Positions 45,638-57,985 of a DNA stretch of 64,000 bases are shown piece by piece. The translations under genes and the position numbers were made by a program. This stretch comes from Mallotus nudiflorus. Lineage: Eukaryota; Streptophyta; Magnoliopsida; Malpighiales; Euphorbiaceae. Location: NCBI GenBank assembly GCA_947683625.1, contig CANTUR010000047.1:124001-188000 (forward strand), written 5' to 3'. The notes beneath the pieces are model-generated. The model made no database searches and was not told the DNA's origin. It worked only from the letters and a program-made list of their open reading frames with translations. The stretch's first letter is position 1. Each line of letters starts with the position of its first letter.

Positions 45638-48600
45638 TGTAATATCCCGTGTTTTTAAAATATTTTTACACTGTACCGGGATATACAGTGTCAATAATTT
45701 TTATGCATTATACGATATTTTTATGAGTTGATATGTATTTTAAACCTATTTTAATTACTGTCTATTATTTTCAGTATTTTACGTAAAATTTTCCCGGGAC
45801 TTTCATTTTCGGGGAAATTTCCACGTAAACAATGTATTATTAATTATTTTAAATGTATTTACGGGTTTGCATGAACTCATACATATTTTTAAATTATTAA
45901 ATAAAGTCTGTGTGTGTATATTTATTTAATTAGGGTTTATTATTACCCTAATATTTTATTATTTATTTATTATTATTTGATTATTTTATTTATTATTAAA
46001 TTATTAAAATTTATTATTTTATTATTATTTATTTATTAATATTTAATTATTTTAATTTTTTTTATTTTTTTTCTTTTTTTTCTTTTCCTTTTTCTTTCTT
46101 TTTCTTTTTCTTTTTCTTTCCTTTTCTTTCTTTTTCTTTTTCTTCTTCTTCTTCTTCTTTCTCTCCCGCGGGCGCCGACCACCATTTTTCCTCACCGCCG
46201 TTTCTCCCTCCTCCGGCCACCATTTTCGACACCGCCAGTCTCTATCTTCTCCTTGAGCTCCGGTGAGTGTTATTCTAGCTTTGGTTTGAGCTAAAATGGT
46301 CTAGAATTGCTTAGGTTTTGATTTGAAGATTTCGGCCTCTTTGAGTTTTCGATTTTTTTGAGCTTCGATTTGGATGATTCATGGAAAATTCCTTCACAAA
46401 TGTTGTTCCTGGTAGCTTAATCTTCATGTATGAATTTTTACAGAATTTTTGGAGATTGTTTGGATTTTTGGGTATTTTTGAATATTTTAATATTATTTTC
46501 TAATTTTCGGAAATTAATTATTTAAATTATGAAATTGGAGTTTATGGTTAAATTGGGTGTTGAAATGAATTATAGGAATTTATTTGGAATTTTTATGAAT
46601 TTCTAAGTATTTATTTTTAATTATTGAAGTTTAGGTGATTTTGGAAAATTAGGTTAATTGTGTTTTAAATTGAATTTAATTGGTTAATTGAGTTTAATTA
46701 TTAATATTATTGATAAATATGTTGAGAAAATTAATTTTGGATAATTGTATGATTTTTGGTGAATTTTTGAAGTAATTTAGGTATATATATATATATAGGG
46801 GTATTTTGGTAATTTTACCCTAAATTGTCTAAAAATGTAATTTAATTGGTTTTAATATTTATTTAAGGTATAAAAATGATTTCTACAAATTATTTAGTAT
46901 TTTTAACTAATTAAAACTATTTTTTCGTGAATTATTTTCAATTATATATATAATATACGGTTTTTCTAATAAAATGAGTTTTAATCGGTTTTTACAGTGT
47001 TTCAAGATTTATTATGTAATTTCTACGTATGAAATGTATTTTTATGATTTAAGGATATTTTTGGAATATTTGAATATATATTCTGTGTTTGTGGACCCCG
47101 GTCGACAGATTGTAGTCTGGAGTCCGACCGAGGGGTTGTGATTGATTGTGGTGTTTATTTTTGAAGTGTATTTCTTTGCAGGGTCGGCTCTACTCTTTTG
47201 AGTAGAGAGATGTCCGTTTTACAGGGGAGGTTCTGCCGAATTTTCGGTAGAATTTTCGTAAAACGTGATATCCAGTCGAACCCTAATTTCCGATTCTGTG
47301 TTGAATACTCTAGATTTAATTCTAGGATTTCTGTTAGGGTTATTCTGATGTCGATTAATTATTTCTTGTTTAGTTGCGCCGAGACCAAGGGTTAGTGGAC
47401 CAGGCCCGTCGGACCCGTCTCGTGGAGCGCATTAGGTGAGTTACTATATTATATATATATGCTTAGGATGCATGATTTAGAAAATGCATGTTTTATTTTG
47501 ACTGAATATGCATAAATAACATGATTTATATTCAAGTATATTTTTGGTTTATTTTTGGTATATAATAAATTATATGCATGTTTTGTGAATAAAATATATT
47601 TAAAATGTTTTTAAATACGTTTCCAGCTTAATTTATAATTTGATTGAATTCATTTGAATTATATATACTTGAAATATACCTGGTTTACTTTTGGTATATT
47701 TCCGGTATATATATGGTTTATATTGTTAATTCATGTACATTCATGCATCATTTATTTTTGTGAATGAATGTTCTACATTATTAATGATGAAGGATATCAA
47801 TAGAACGTGCTACCTAGTGGGCAGCACTAGGACCGAGTACGTACCGGTACGCCTATAGTATTTAGGCTATAATACTAACTTATTTGTGGATATTGATTTG
47901 ATTATGATTATCGATATGTGAGATGTGGTTTGTGGGTGTGATTGCTGGAGCTCGGTTGACCAAGTGTCTCGGGGCCAATCACACTGGCAGTCAGACTGCT
48001 GGAGCTCGGTTGACTTAGTGTCTCGGGGCCAGTCTACTGTCCATATGGATTAAGTGGATATATTTGGAATCAGTGAGCCTGTATGGCTAGAGTGTTGTTT
48101 AACACTATTTTTCTGAGGTTGCGATATTCTAGGGTTCTATGTGATCCTTCATAAAAGTTGATTTTCAGACAAAATATATAAAATGATTTTTCTGCATCTG
48201 TATGAACTTGCTTGTATATATACATATTACTCATATACTGTTGACTGTATGCATTATCACTTAGAGTGTATGTATATATACTATAGTAATTCACTCAGTG
48301 AGGTCTGACTCCCCTCCGTTGACTATTTTTCAGGAGAGTCAACTTCCTCAGACCTCAGTAGCAGGTCGATACGCCGGATTTCTTCCGCCCCGGCTTCTTT
48401 ATGTAAATTATATACTTGAGTCTTATTTATTTTATCTAGACACTGCAGTAGTTGTGATTTTCAGTAGTTGTGAATTAAAGTATTGGATTTCATGTACTTT
48501 ATTTTAAAGGAGATATATTATGTTGAAACTGGATTGTATTAAAAAGATTTTATGTATGGGATGAGATTTTTATTTATATCCAGTTGATATGGATAATATT

Positions 48601-48752
48601 ATGATATTATGATTTTTATTTTTCGCTGCATATTATACTGTTACTGTTATTATGGCATGCTTTATTTTATTTTTAGGCTTGCTACGGGTTCCGGATTCGA
48701 AAGAATTCCCGTTCCCTAGCGCCGGTCATGGCCCCTGTTTTGGGTCGTGACA
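45638..48752 (+). repeat. 3' LTR of element K (3115 bp)
   Basis: Same length as the 5' copy, with about nine visible substitutions, for example ACTGTCTATT against ACTATCTATT near the start, and TTTCGCTGC against TTCCGCTGC near 48622. All conserved islands are repeated at +7599. Ends at TSD TCTTT. Confidence 0.97.
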
Positions 48753-49163
48753 TCTTTATACCTCAGCAGTAGACCTGCCCGCCGAATTTCTTTTGCTCCG
48801 GCCTTATTATGAAAACTGCTTACCTGCGTTTTATTTTGTATTCTAGACACTGCAGTAGTGGTTGTACTTTAATCTATTGAGAGCTGTATTTATATTTATG
48901 CATGTATGAGATTTTGAATTCAGAGTGTTACTCTGAAAGATTTGTACAAAAAGATTTCTATTTATATATAAGATGTGAATTATGTTGTTAAAGTGAGCTG
49001 AGAAATTATTATTTTATATTCGAGATTTAATTTCCGCTGCACAAATATTTTATTTATTTTATTATATTGCTTGCTTTCATTTTAAGGCTTGCTACGGGTT
49101 CCGGATTCGAAAGAACTCCCGTTGCCTAGCGCCGGTCATAGCCCCCTGTTTTGGGTCGTGACA

Positions 49164-49523
49164 CTCACTCTCTCTGTCTATAACGACCTGTCGCTCCTCG
49201 AGGTCTACCTCTGCCTTGACCTCTGCGCCTAGCTGGCGGCTTAAAAGGTAAAACCTCATCCTAGAAGGACTCATCATCCTCGACCTCAACGACCGATGGA
49301 GCGACACGTGCTCACCTCCTCATTCTAAAAAGACAAATAGAAGGATTCAAACAAAACAAACAACTGAGGATAACGCAGAAAACTAAATCAAGGAATACTT
49401 ATCAAGACATATTCGAACCTAATTAACTGTAGTAGTTTCAAAAAGAAAACACAGCACTGAAAACTAGGGCCACAACTCTAACAACTAAGGCCCTGATACA
49501 AAACTCCGCTCTGATACCAACTT
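49164..49523 (-). pseudogene. Element E gag N-terminus and leader
   Basis: ATG at 49321-49323 (minus) starts the gag N-terminus (ARVAPSVVEVEDDESF, then RRGQGRGRPRGATG) but has in-frame TGA for CGA at codon 4 and TAG for CAG soon after. It is cut by LTR H at 49163 and resumes at 35094. Leader 49324-49507, with no coding sense. Confidence 0.9.
49508..49519 (-). other. Primer binding site of element E
   Basis: Minus strand TGGTATCAGAGC, four bases from the LTR edge at 49524. No 17-bp duplication here. Confidence 0.93.
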
Positions 49524-50977
49524 TGTCACGACCCAAACCAAGGGCCATGACTGGTGCTGGGGAACGGGAATTCTTTCGAATCTGGAACCCGTAGCAAGCC
49601 TTAAAAAATAGAAAAAAAAATGCAATAAATAAATAAAAATACATCAGAATTTAAATTTCAATAATTATGTACTAATTAATCTCCTCGTATCAAAAAATAA
49701 AATATTTTAATACAACATTCAAAAACAGGCCTCTCTGAAATAAAATCAACATACATAAATACATAGTACAACTTTCGACTAATATAAATACAACTACTGT
49801 AGTTTTTAGAGTACAATATAAAACTAAGTAAAAGATTTACATAATAGAGCCGGGGCGGATAGGCCTACTGCTGAGGTCTGAAGAAGAAAAATCTCCTGTA
49901 AAAATATCAATTGAGTGGAGTCAGATCTCACTGAGTGAATTGTTATAATATATATATACGCATTACTAAATGACAAATGCAAACAATCATATGTATATAA
50001 TAAATATATATACAGGCATATACACACAGATGCTGAAAATCACTTCATATATAATACTAAAAAACATTAGTTTATGAAGGATCAAATAGAACCTTAATGA
50101 TCGCAACCTCAACTAACAATAAAAATCACTCTAGCCATACTAGTTCACTTAATTCCAATTAAATTCACTTAATCCAACTGGACAGTAGACTGGCCCTGAG
50201 ACACTAAGTCAACCGAGCTATAGCAGTTTGACTATCAGTGTGATTGGCCCCGAGACACTTGGTCAACCGAGCTCCAACAATCACACCATCAATCACATCA
50301 CACATCAATCAAATCAATCAAGTCATGATCCCACAAATAAGTTAGTAATTTAACCTACTATTTATCGCACCCGTACGTACTTAGTCCTAGTGCTGCCCAC
50401 TATGAAGCACGTTCTATCGATATCCTTCATTTAAAAAAATAAAACATACATTCAAAAATAAAATGTAAAATGGCATTCAAAATTATCAAATAAACCATAT
50501 ATATATACTAGAAATATACCTAAAATAAACTAAGTATATTTCAAGTATATATAAGTAAAATAAATTCAAATAAATCATGAAATATACTCAAAATAAACTA
50601 ATAATATACTTAAAAATAATTTAAATATAAATCAAAAGTAAAACATGCATTTATTTCAAAATATACCAACAATATATTAAAAATATACCTAAAATACACT
50701 TTAAGCATTTAATAAAATAATTATGCAAAATTATACATTTAAAACATATAATTCTAAAACATGCAACCTAAACGCAATGTATATATAAAATAACAACTCA
50801 CAGGGATGCGCTCCATGAAACTGGTCCGACAAGTCTGATCCGTTAAACCTCGGTCTCGATGCAACTAAATAATAAAATGATCATGAAATCAGAGTACATC
50901 TAACTTAACTTTTAGAGACTCGATCTAGGATTACAAAATACAGACAAACACAGAATTGGAATTAGACCCGATGTCAC
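49524..50977 (-). repeat. 5' LTR of element E, first 1454 bp, cut by element I
   Basis: Starts TGTCACGACCC with the conserved terminal block, a shortened TGAGGTCTGA block (49865-49935), twin hairpins (50180-50285, single copy, unlike the 3' LTR of E) and the CCTAGTG block, up to GATGTCAC where element I begins. The rest should lie right of the window. Confidence 0.9.
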
Positions 50978-53900
50978 TGTAACATCCCGTGTTTTTAAAT
51001 ATTTTTTTTTACACTGTACCGGGATATACAGTGTTAATAAATTTTGTATATATATTACGATATTTTACGAGTTAAGAAGTATTTAAAACCTATTTTAATT
51101 ATTGTGTATTATTTACAGTGCTTTACGTAAAATTTTCCCGGGACTTGCATTTTCAGGAAAATTTTCACGTAAATAATTTATTATTAATTATTTCAAATAT
51201 ATTTTCGGACTTGCATGAACTCATACGTATTTTTAAATTACTAAACACCATGTATGTGTGTGATATTTATTTAATTAGGGTTTAATATATATTACCCTAA
51301 TATTTTATCATTTTATTATTAATTGTTTATTTAAATTAATATAATAATATGTGGTGTGTATTTTTCCCCCATATTTTATTTATACACTATATTTTTAATA
51401 TATACATATTATTTTATTATTTTCTTTTTCTTTTTCTTTTTCTTTTCATTTTCTTTTCTTTTTCTTTTCTTTCTTTTTCTTTTTCTTCTTCTTCTTTTTC
51501 TTCCTTCCCCGCGCGCCCGACCACCCCTCACCACCAACCGCCGTCTGCCATCCCATTCCCTTACCGTCAGTGTGCCTTCCGACTTGCCACCGCCGTTCCC
51601 AGCCGTCCCCCACCGCCAGCAGCCTCCTTCACCGGCGTCGGCAGCCTCTTTTCTTCCATTTTGGCTGAAATCCATCTCCTCACCGTCGACGATGATTCCG
51701 GCCACCATTTTTGACACTGCCGGTCTCTTTCTTCTCCTTGAGCTCCGGTGAGCGTGATTCTAGCTTTGGTTTGAGCTTAAATGGTCTAGATTTGCTTAGT
51801 TTTGAATTTTTCCAATTCGGCCATATTAGGGTTTTTTATTTTTTTGAGCTTCGAATTGATTGATTCATGGAAAATTGCTTCACAAATGTTTTTCCTAGTA
51901 ACTTAATCTACATGTGTGAATTTTTGTGGAATTTTTGGAGATTTTTTGGATTTTGGGTATTTTTGAATATTTTAATATTATTTTCTAATTTTCGGAAATT
52001 AATTATTTAAATTATGAAATTGTGTTTTATGGTTAAATTAGGTGTTGAAATGAATTATAGGAATTTATTTGGAATTTTTATGAATTTCTAAGTATTTATT
52101 TTGAATTATTGAAGTTTATGTAAATTTGGGAAATTAGGGTTAATTATGTTTTTAATTGAATTTAATTGGTTAATTGAGTTTAATTATTAATATTATTGAT
52201 AAATATGTTGAGAAAATTAATTTTGGATAATTGTATAATTTTTGGTGAATTTTTGAAGTAATTATAGTATATTTATATATATAAGGGCATTTTGGTAATT
52301 TTACCCTAAATTGGCTAAAAATGTAATTTAATTGGTTTTAATAGTTATTTAAGGTATAAAAATGATTTCCACAAATTATTTAGTATTTTTAACTAATTAA
52401 AACTATTTTTCGTGAATTATTTTCAATTATATATATAATATACGGTTTTTTAAATAAAATGAGTTTTTATCGATTTTTACTGTGTTTAAAGGTTAATTAT
52501 GTAATTTCTACCTATAAAATGTATTTTTAGGTTTTAAGAGTATTTTTGGTATTATCAGAATTGTTCTATAATTGTGGACCCCGGTCGATGGACTGTAGTT
52601 GGAGTCCGACCGTGGGATTTTGATTGTGCCCTGTGTAGTTTTTCGAAGTGTGTTTCTTTGCAGGGTCGGCTCTACTCTTTTGAGTGGAGAGATGTCCGTT
52701 TTACAGGGGAGGTTCTGTCAAATTTTTGGTAGAATTCTCGTAAAACGTGATATCCGGTCAAACCCTAATTTTGATTCTGTGTTTAATATTCTAGATCGAA
52801 TTCTAGAATTTTTGTTAGGTTTATTTTGATGTCGGTTATTTATTGCTTGTTTAGTTGCACCGAGACCGAGGGTTAGCGGACCAGGCCCGTCGGATCCATC
52901 TCGAGGAGCGCACTAATTCGTGAGTTACTATACTATATATATGTGCTTTATGATGCATGCTTTAGAAATATATGTTCTATTTTGATTAAAATGCATAAAT
53001 AATGTGATTTTTATTTAAGTATATTTTTGGTATATAATAAATTATATGCATGTTTTGTTAATAAATTATATTTAAAATGTTTTTAAATATAAGTCTGGTT
53101 TAATTTATGATTTGATTGGATTTATTTGACGTATATATACTCGAAATATACCTGGTTTATTTTTGATATATTTCTAGTATATATATGGTTTATGTTGATA
53201 TTTTATTGAAGTTCATGCATCATTTATTTTTATGAATGAATGTTTTATATTTATTAATGAAGGATATCGATAGAACGTGCTACCTAGTGGGCAGCACTAG
53301 GACCGAGTACGTACCGGTACGTCTATAGTATTTAGGCTATATTACTAACTTATTTGTGGATATTGATTGAATGTGATTATTGATATGTGTGAGATATGGT
53401 TTGGGTGTGATTGCTGGAGCTCAGTTGACCAAGTGTCTCGAGGCCAATCACACTAGCAGTCAGACTGCTGGAGCTCGGTTGACTTAGTGTCTCGGGGCCA
53501 GTCTACTGTCTAAATGGATTAAGTGGATATATTTGGATTAAGTGAGCCTGTATGGCTAGAGTGTTGTCTAACACTATTTTCGAGGTTGCGATATTCTAGG
53601 GTTCTATTAAATCCTTCATAAACTGTGATTTTCAATAGAAATATATAAAATGATTTTACTGCATCTGTGTGTATTTGCATGTATATATTTACATATTGTA
53701 TATATACTGTTGATTGCATGCATTGTCATTTAGTATGTATGTATATATATATATTATAGTAATTCACTCAGTGAGGTCTGACTCCCCTCCGTTGACTAAT
53801 TTTTCAGGAGAGTCAACTTCTTCAGACCTCAGTAGCAGGCCGATACGCCAGATTTCTTCCGCCCCGGCTTCTTTGTGTAAACTGCTTACTTGAGTCTTAT

Positions 53901-54213
53901 TTTTATAATCTAGACACTGCAGTAGTTGTAAATTATTGTGGGATTCTATGTATTTTATTTATGCGAGATGCATTTTAAGAAATTGAACTGGATTGTATTA
54001 AAAAGATTATATACATATGTGATGAGTTGAGATTTAAATTAAATCCAGTTAATGAAATTGTTATTATGATATTTATGATTTTTATTTTCGCTGTAATTTA
54101 ATATTATTATTATTATTGCACGTTTATTTTATTTTTAGGCTTGCTACGGGTTCCGGATTCGAAAGAATTTCGTTCCCTAGCACCGGTCATGGCCCCTGTT
54201 TTGGGTCGTGACA
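50978..54213 (+). repeat. 5' LTR of element I (3236 bp)
   Basis: TGTAACATCCCG..GGTCGTGACA. Pyrimidine tract 51418-51507, GC-rich block 51508-51747, CCGGTGAGC donor-like site at 51748, leader island from about 52663, AATTCGTGAGTT at about 52917, twin hairpins 53406-53510, nested hairpin near 53771, terminal block from 54138. Reading frames in the GC-rich block (51349-51751) are compositional. Confidence 0.95.
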
Positions 54214-54217
54214 AAGT

Positions 54218-54229
54218 TGGTATCAGAGC
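54218..54229 (+). other. Primer binding site of element I
   Basis: TGGTATCAGAGC four bases after the LTR; followed directly by GGAGTTCTGTG, without the 17-bp duplication of G and K. Confidence 0.95.
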
Positions 54230-54409
54230 GGAGTTCTGTGTCAAGGCTTAGTTATGTGAGTTGTGGCCCTAGTTTTAAAGTTGTGTTTTCTGTTGAACTA
54301 CTGCAATGTATTAGGTTCGAGTATGTCTTGATGAGTATTCCTTGCTTAGTTTTCAACGTTATTCCTCTGTTGTCTGTTTTGTCTAAATCTTTTTGTTTGT
54401 CTTTTCAGT

Positions 54410-57400
54410 ATGAGGAGGCGAGCGCATGTCGCTCCACCGATCGTTGAGGCTGAGGATGATGAGTCTTTTCAGGATGAGGTTTTACCTCCTGAGCAGCCAG
54501 TTAGACGTAGAGGTCATGGCAGAGGTAGACCTCGAGGAGCGGCAGGTCGTCATAGGCAGAGAGAGTTACAGGACGAGGAGCCTATTGAGCCTGAATTTGA
54601 TGTTCCTGTTCCTCCAGTTGTTTTGCCTGTTCAGCCTGCCTATCAGCAGGGTATGTTTGACCCTGAGGCAGCTTTGTTCTATGCCCGAGTTGGCAGGATT
54701 GCTTTTGATGGTACTTCTGATCCGTTAGATTTTCTATATGCGATCGAGACTAGGACTCGGACTACTCATACCGAGTACCAGCGAATCATGATCGTCGAGT
54801 TATCTGTCGAGGGACCAGCCTTAGATTGGTTCATTCAGATGATCCAGCCTTACATGATGACGATGACGTTGGCTCAGTTTCGAGAGCGATTCATGAGGAG
54901 ATTCTATCCAGAGCCTCTTCGTTTGAGCTATCGTCTCCGTTTGACCAGTATTTCTCACGGTGATCGATTAGTAGAGGAGTACACCCAAGAGTTTCTTCGT
55001 CTGGGTAGATATGCAGAGGATCTGATGCGAGATCAGTATTTTACAGTCACTACATACGTTACTGGTTTGGGTTCAGCTTTTGCTGGTATGCCTACAACAG
55101 GCCTTACTCTCGAGTCTGTGATTGAGTTGGCTAAGGAGATTGAGCTAAGGCTAGTTAGGCAAGGAGCGATGACTGATTACTACCAGCTAGGAGTTCAGTC
55201 GAGTGGATTGCAGACTACTCCATATTCGAGTTTTCATGTTGGTTCGAGTAGTCAGCAGCGAGGTCCGACTCAGCAGAGTCAGAGACAGCAGCAGTGAGTG
55301 CATCGGAGCAGTAGACATGGTCGTGGAGGTCAGCGTAGATCATTCAGGTTTGGGTCAGGTGCTTCGAGCAGCAGCAGTGGTCGTAGTTCTGGATCAGCGG
55401 CCAGTGTTTGCCAGACTTATGGTAGAGTCCATCAAGGACCGTGTTATCTGACACCACTGACCTGCTTCAGATGCGGGCAGACAGGACATTTTCCCAGATT
55501 ATGTCCTTATTCAGGGTATTAGCAGTAGCAGATTCTGCGATTCCCACAGCAGTTGATTGCTAGTGCTGCACCTGTGCCATTTCAGCTACCACCAGCTCAG
55601 CATCAGAGTTCCACTCAGTTTGTTCCACAGCAGAGTCATGGTAGAGGTACTAGAGGAGGTGCCAAAGGTGTTGGCTAGGCCTCTACCAGTCAGCAGGGAG
55701 GTCGAGGTCAGGCCAAAGTTTTCCATCTCACTCAGCAGGATGCTCAGGCATCTAATGCAGTCGTGGCAGGTATTGTTTTTGTTTGTTACCTGGATGCATG
55801 GGTTTTGTTTGATCTGGGTGCCATGCATTCATTTGTTTCTCCCATTTTTGCTTCTAAATCTTGTTGGCAAGCTTCGAGCATGGCTTTTCCTTTGTCTGTT
55901 GCCACTCCTTTGAGCGATTCTTTGGACGTCGATATTATTCTTTCTGGTTATCCAATTCTCGTGGGAGATAGAGAATTATCTATTGATTTGATATTGTTGG
56001 ATGTAATGGAGTTTGATGTTATTCTGGGAATGGATTGGTTATCTCAGCACTATGCCGTGGTAGATTGCAGGAATAAAGAGGTGACGTTCAGAATTCCTGG
56101 TGAAGAAGATTTTAAGTTTGTGGGTGATAGGAGTTCAGCACCTCAGAATCTTATTTCAGCTATTACGGCTAGGAAGTTATTGAGGAAAGGTTGTCAGGGA
56201 TATTTGGCATTGGTTAGGGATACTTCAGTGGAGAAGTTGTCACTCACAAATGTTCCTGTTGCTTGTGAGTTTCCTGATGTTTTTCCCGAGGAGTTGTCAG
56301 GTTTACCACCTCATAGAGAGATTGAGTTATGTATAGATGTGGTTCCAGGTACTACTCCTATATCTATACCACCCTACAGAATGGCTCCTGCAGAGTTGAA
56401 AGAGTTAAAGGAGCAGTTGCAAGAGTTATTGGATAAGGGTTTTATCAGACCTAGTGTTTCTCCTTGGGGTGCACCAGTCCTATTTGTGAAGAAGAAGGAT
56501 GGTACCCTGAGATTGTGCATTGACTACAGAGAATTGAATAAGGTGATAGTGAAGAACAAGTATCCTCTCCCGGAGGATAGATGATTTGTTTGATCAGCTA
56601 CAGGGTGCACAGTTCTTTTCTAAGGTTGACTTGAGGTCGGGTTATCATCAGCTGCAGATCAGTGAAGCTGATATTCCTGAGACAGCATTCCGCACTCGAT
56701 ATGGCCATTATGAGTTTCTGGTGATGTCCTTTGGTTTGACTAATGCACCAGCAGCTTTTATGGACCTGATGAACAGGGTATTCAGACCGTATGTGGATCA
56801 GTTTGTGGTAGTCTTCATTGATGATATACTAGTATATTCAAAGAGTATGGAGGAGCATGTATATCACTTGAGGATTGTACTACAGACACTGAGAGATCAT
56901 CAGCTTTATGCTAAATTCTCAAAGTGTGATTTCTGGATGGAGAGTGTTTCTTTTCTTGGACACGTAGTGTCTAAAGAAGGTATTCAAGTTGATCCACAGA
57001 AGATTGAGGTAGTATCTGAGTGGCCTAGAATGACTTCTGTTATAGAGATTCGAAGTTTTCTGGGTTTAGCCGGGTATTATAGGCGGTTTGTGCAAGATTT
57101 TTCCAGAATTGCAGCCCCTATGACTCGCTTGACTCAGAAGAATGTTAGATTTGAGTGGTCAGAAGCTTGTGAGAATAGTTTTTAGTTGATGAAGGAGAAG
57201 TTGACCACAACGCTAGTATTAGCTTTGCCTAATAGTGTGGACAAGTTCATAGTTTACTGTGATGCCTCTAGAATTGGTCTTAGTTGTGTGCTGATGCAGA
57301 ATGGAAGGGTGATAGCCTATGCTTCAAGGCAGTTGAAGAAGCATGAACAGAACTATCACACACATGATCTTGAGATGGCTGCAGTGATCTTTGCTTTGAA

Positions 57401-57985
57401 GATTTGGAGACATTATCTGTACGGGGTGACTTGTAGATATTTACTGATCACAAGAGCCTTAAGTACATTTTCCAGCAGCGAGATTTGAATTTGAGGCAGA
57501 GAAGATGATTGGAACTGTTGAAGGATAATGATTATGAGATTCTATATCATCCGGGTAAAGCTAATGTGGTAGCAGATGCCTTGAGTAGGAAGTCCTCAGG
57601 CAGTCTTGCTCACATCAGTGTTGAGAGGAGACCATTGATCCAGGAGTTGCATTTGTTGGTGGATCAAGGTCTGATGATGAAGATCAGTAGATCAGGTGGA
57701 CTGCTAGCTCAATTTAAAGTGCGATCTGTACTGAGGGATAGGATTAAAGCAGCTCAGAGCCGAGATCCTATTCTAGAAGAGCTTACAGAGAATGTTCGAG
57801 CAGGGAAGTTCACTGATTTCACACTCGATGATGATGGTGTGTTATGGATCAGTGGTAGATTGTGTGTTCCTGATGTGGATGATTTGAGAGAAGAGATCCT
57901 AGAGGAAGCACATTCTACAGCCTACAGCGTTCATCCGGGTGTTACTAAGATGTACCACAGTATCAGAGATTTATAGTGGTGGGAC
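54410..57985 (+). pseudogene. Element I gag-pol, first part, multiple stops and two frameshifts
   Basis: ATG 54410 opens a full gag (295 codons) ending in TGA at 55295 where G has CGA. The knuckle CFRCGQTGHFPRLC (about 55464-55505) follows, then TAG stops near 55520 and 55674. Protease (VLFDLGAMHSF, active-site motif altered from DPGA) and RT start are open 55763-56584. One extra G near 56572 shifts the frame; RT resumes 56586-57185 with VVFIDDILVYS. TAG at 57183 (CAG in sisters), a one-base loss near 57434 and TGA at 57506 (TGG) follow. The RNase H end and IN zinc finger run 57509-57976 before solo LTR J. Dead copy. Confidence 0.94.

Larger units (their letters stand above)
38039..48752 (+). 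mobile_element. Element K: youngest complete Ty3/gypsy Tekay/Del-like retrotransposon
   Basis: Complete 10,714-bp plus-strand element with perfect TSD TCTTT (38034-38038 and 48753-48757), inserted in LTR H. Both LTRs are 3115 bp and, by eye, differ at about nine positions (about 0.3 percent). PBS, PPT and an uninterrupted pol frame are present. Gag is shortened by a 533-bp deletion, so K probably cannot package itself but could supply enzymes. Confidence 0.97.
35095..49163 (+). mobile_element. LTR H: solo LTR in gag of E, split by element K
   Basis: Plus-strand LTR starting TGTTAGAACCTGAG and ending GGTCGTGACA. H sequence is 35095-38038 plus 48758-49163, about 3350 bp. Flanks are CTCAT (35090-35094) and CTCAC (49164-49168), a 5-bp duplication with one change. 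Gag of E is on both sides, with about 9 bases lost beyond the duplication. No internal coding region remains, so it is a solo LTR. It shares the CCTGAG start with LTR B and lacks the CCGGTGAGT donor (35800-35825). Confidence 0.9.

Noticed and set aside
51349..51751. Overlapping frames over the GC-rich LTR block (also 1418-1681, 35442-35825, 58481-58793, 62833-63240)
   Set aside because: Compositional: phenylalanine/serine/proline runs in several frames at once, not kept between copies, and ending at the donor-like site.
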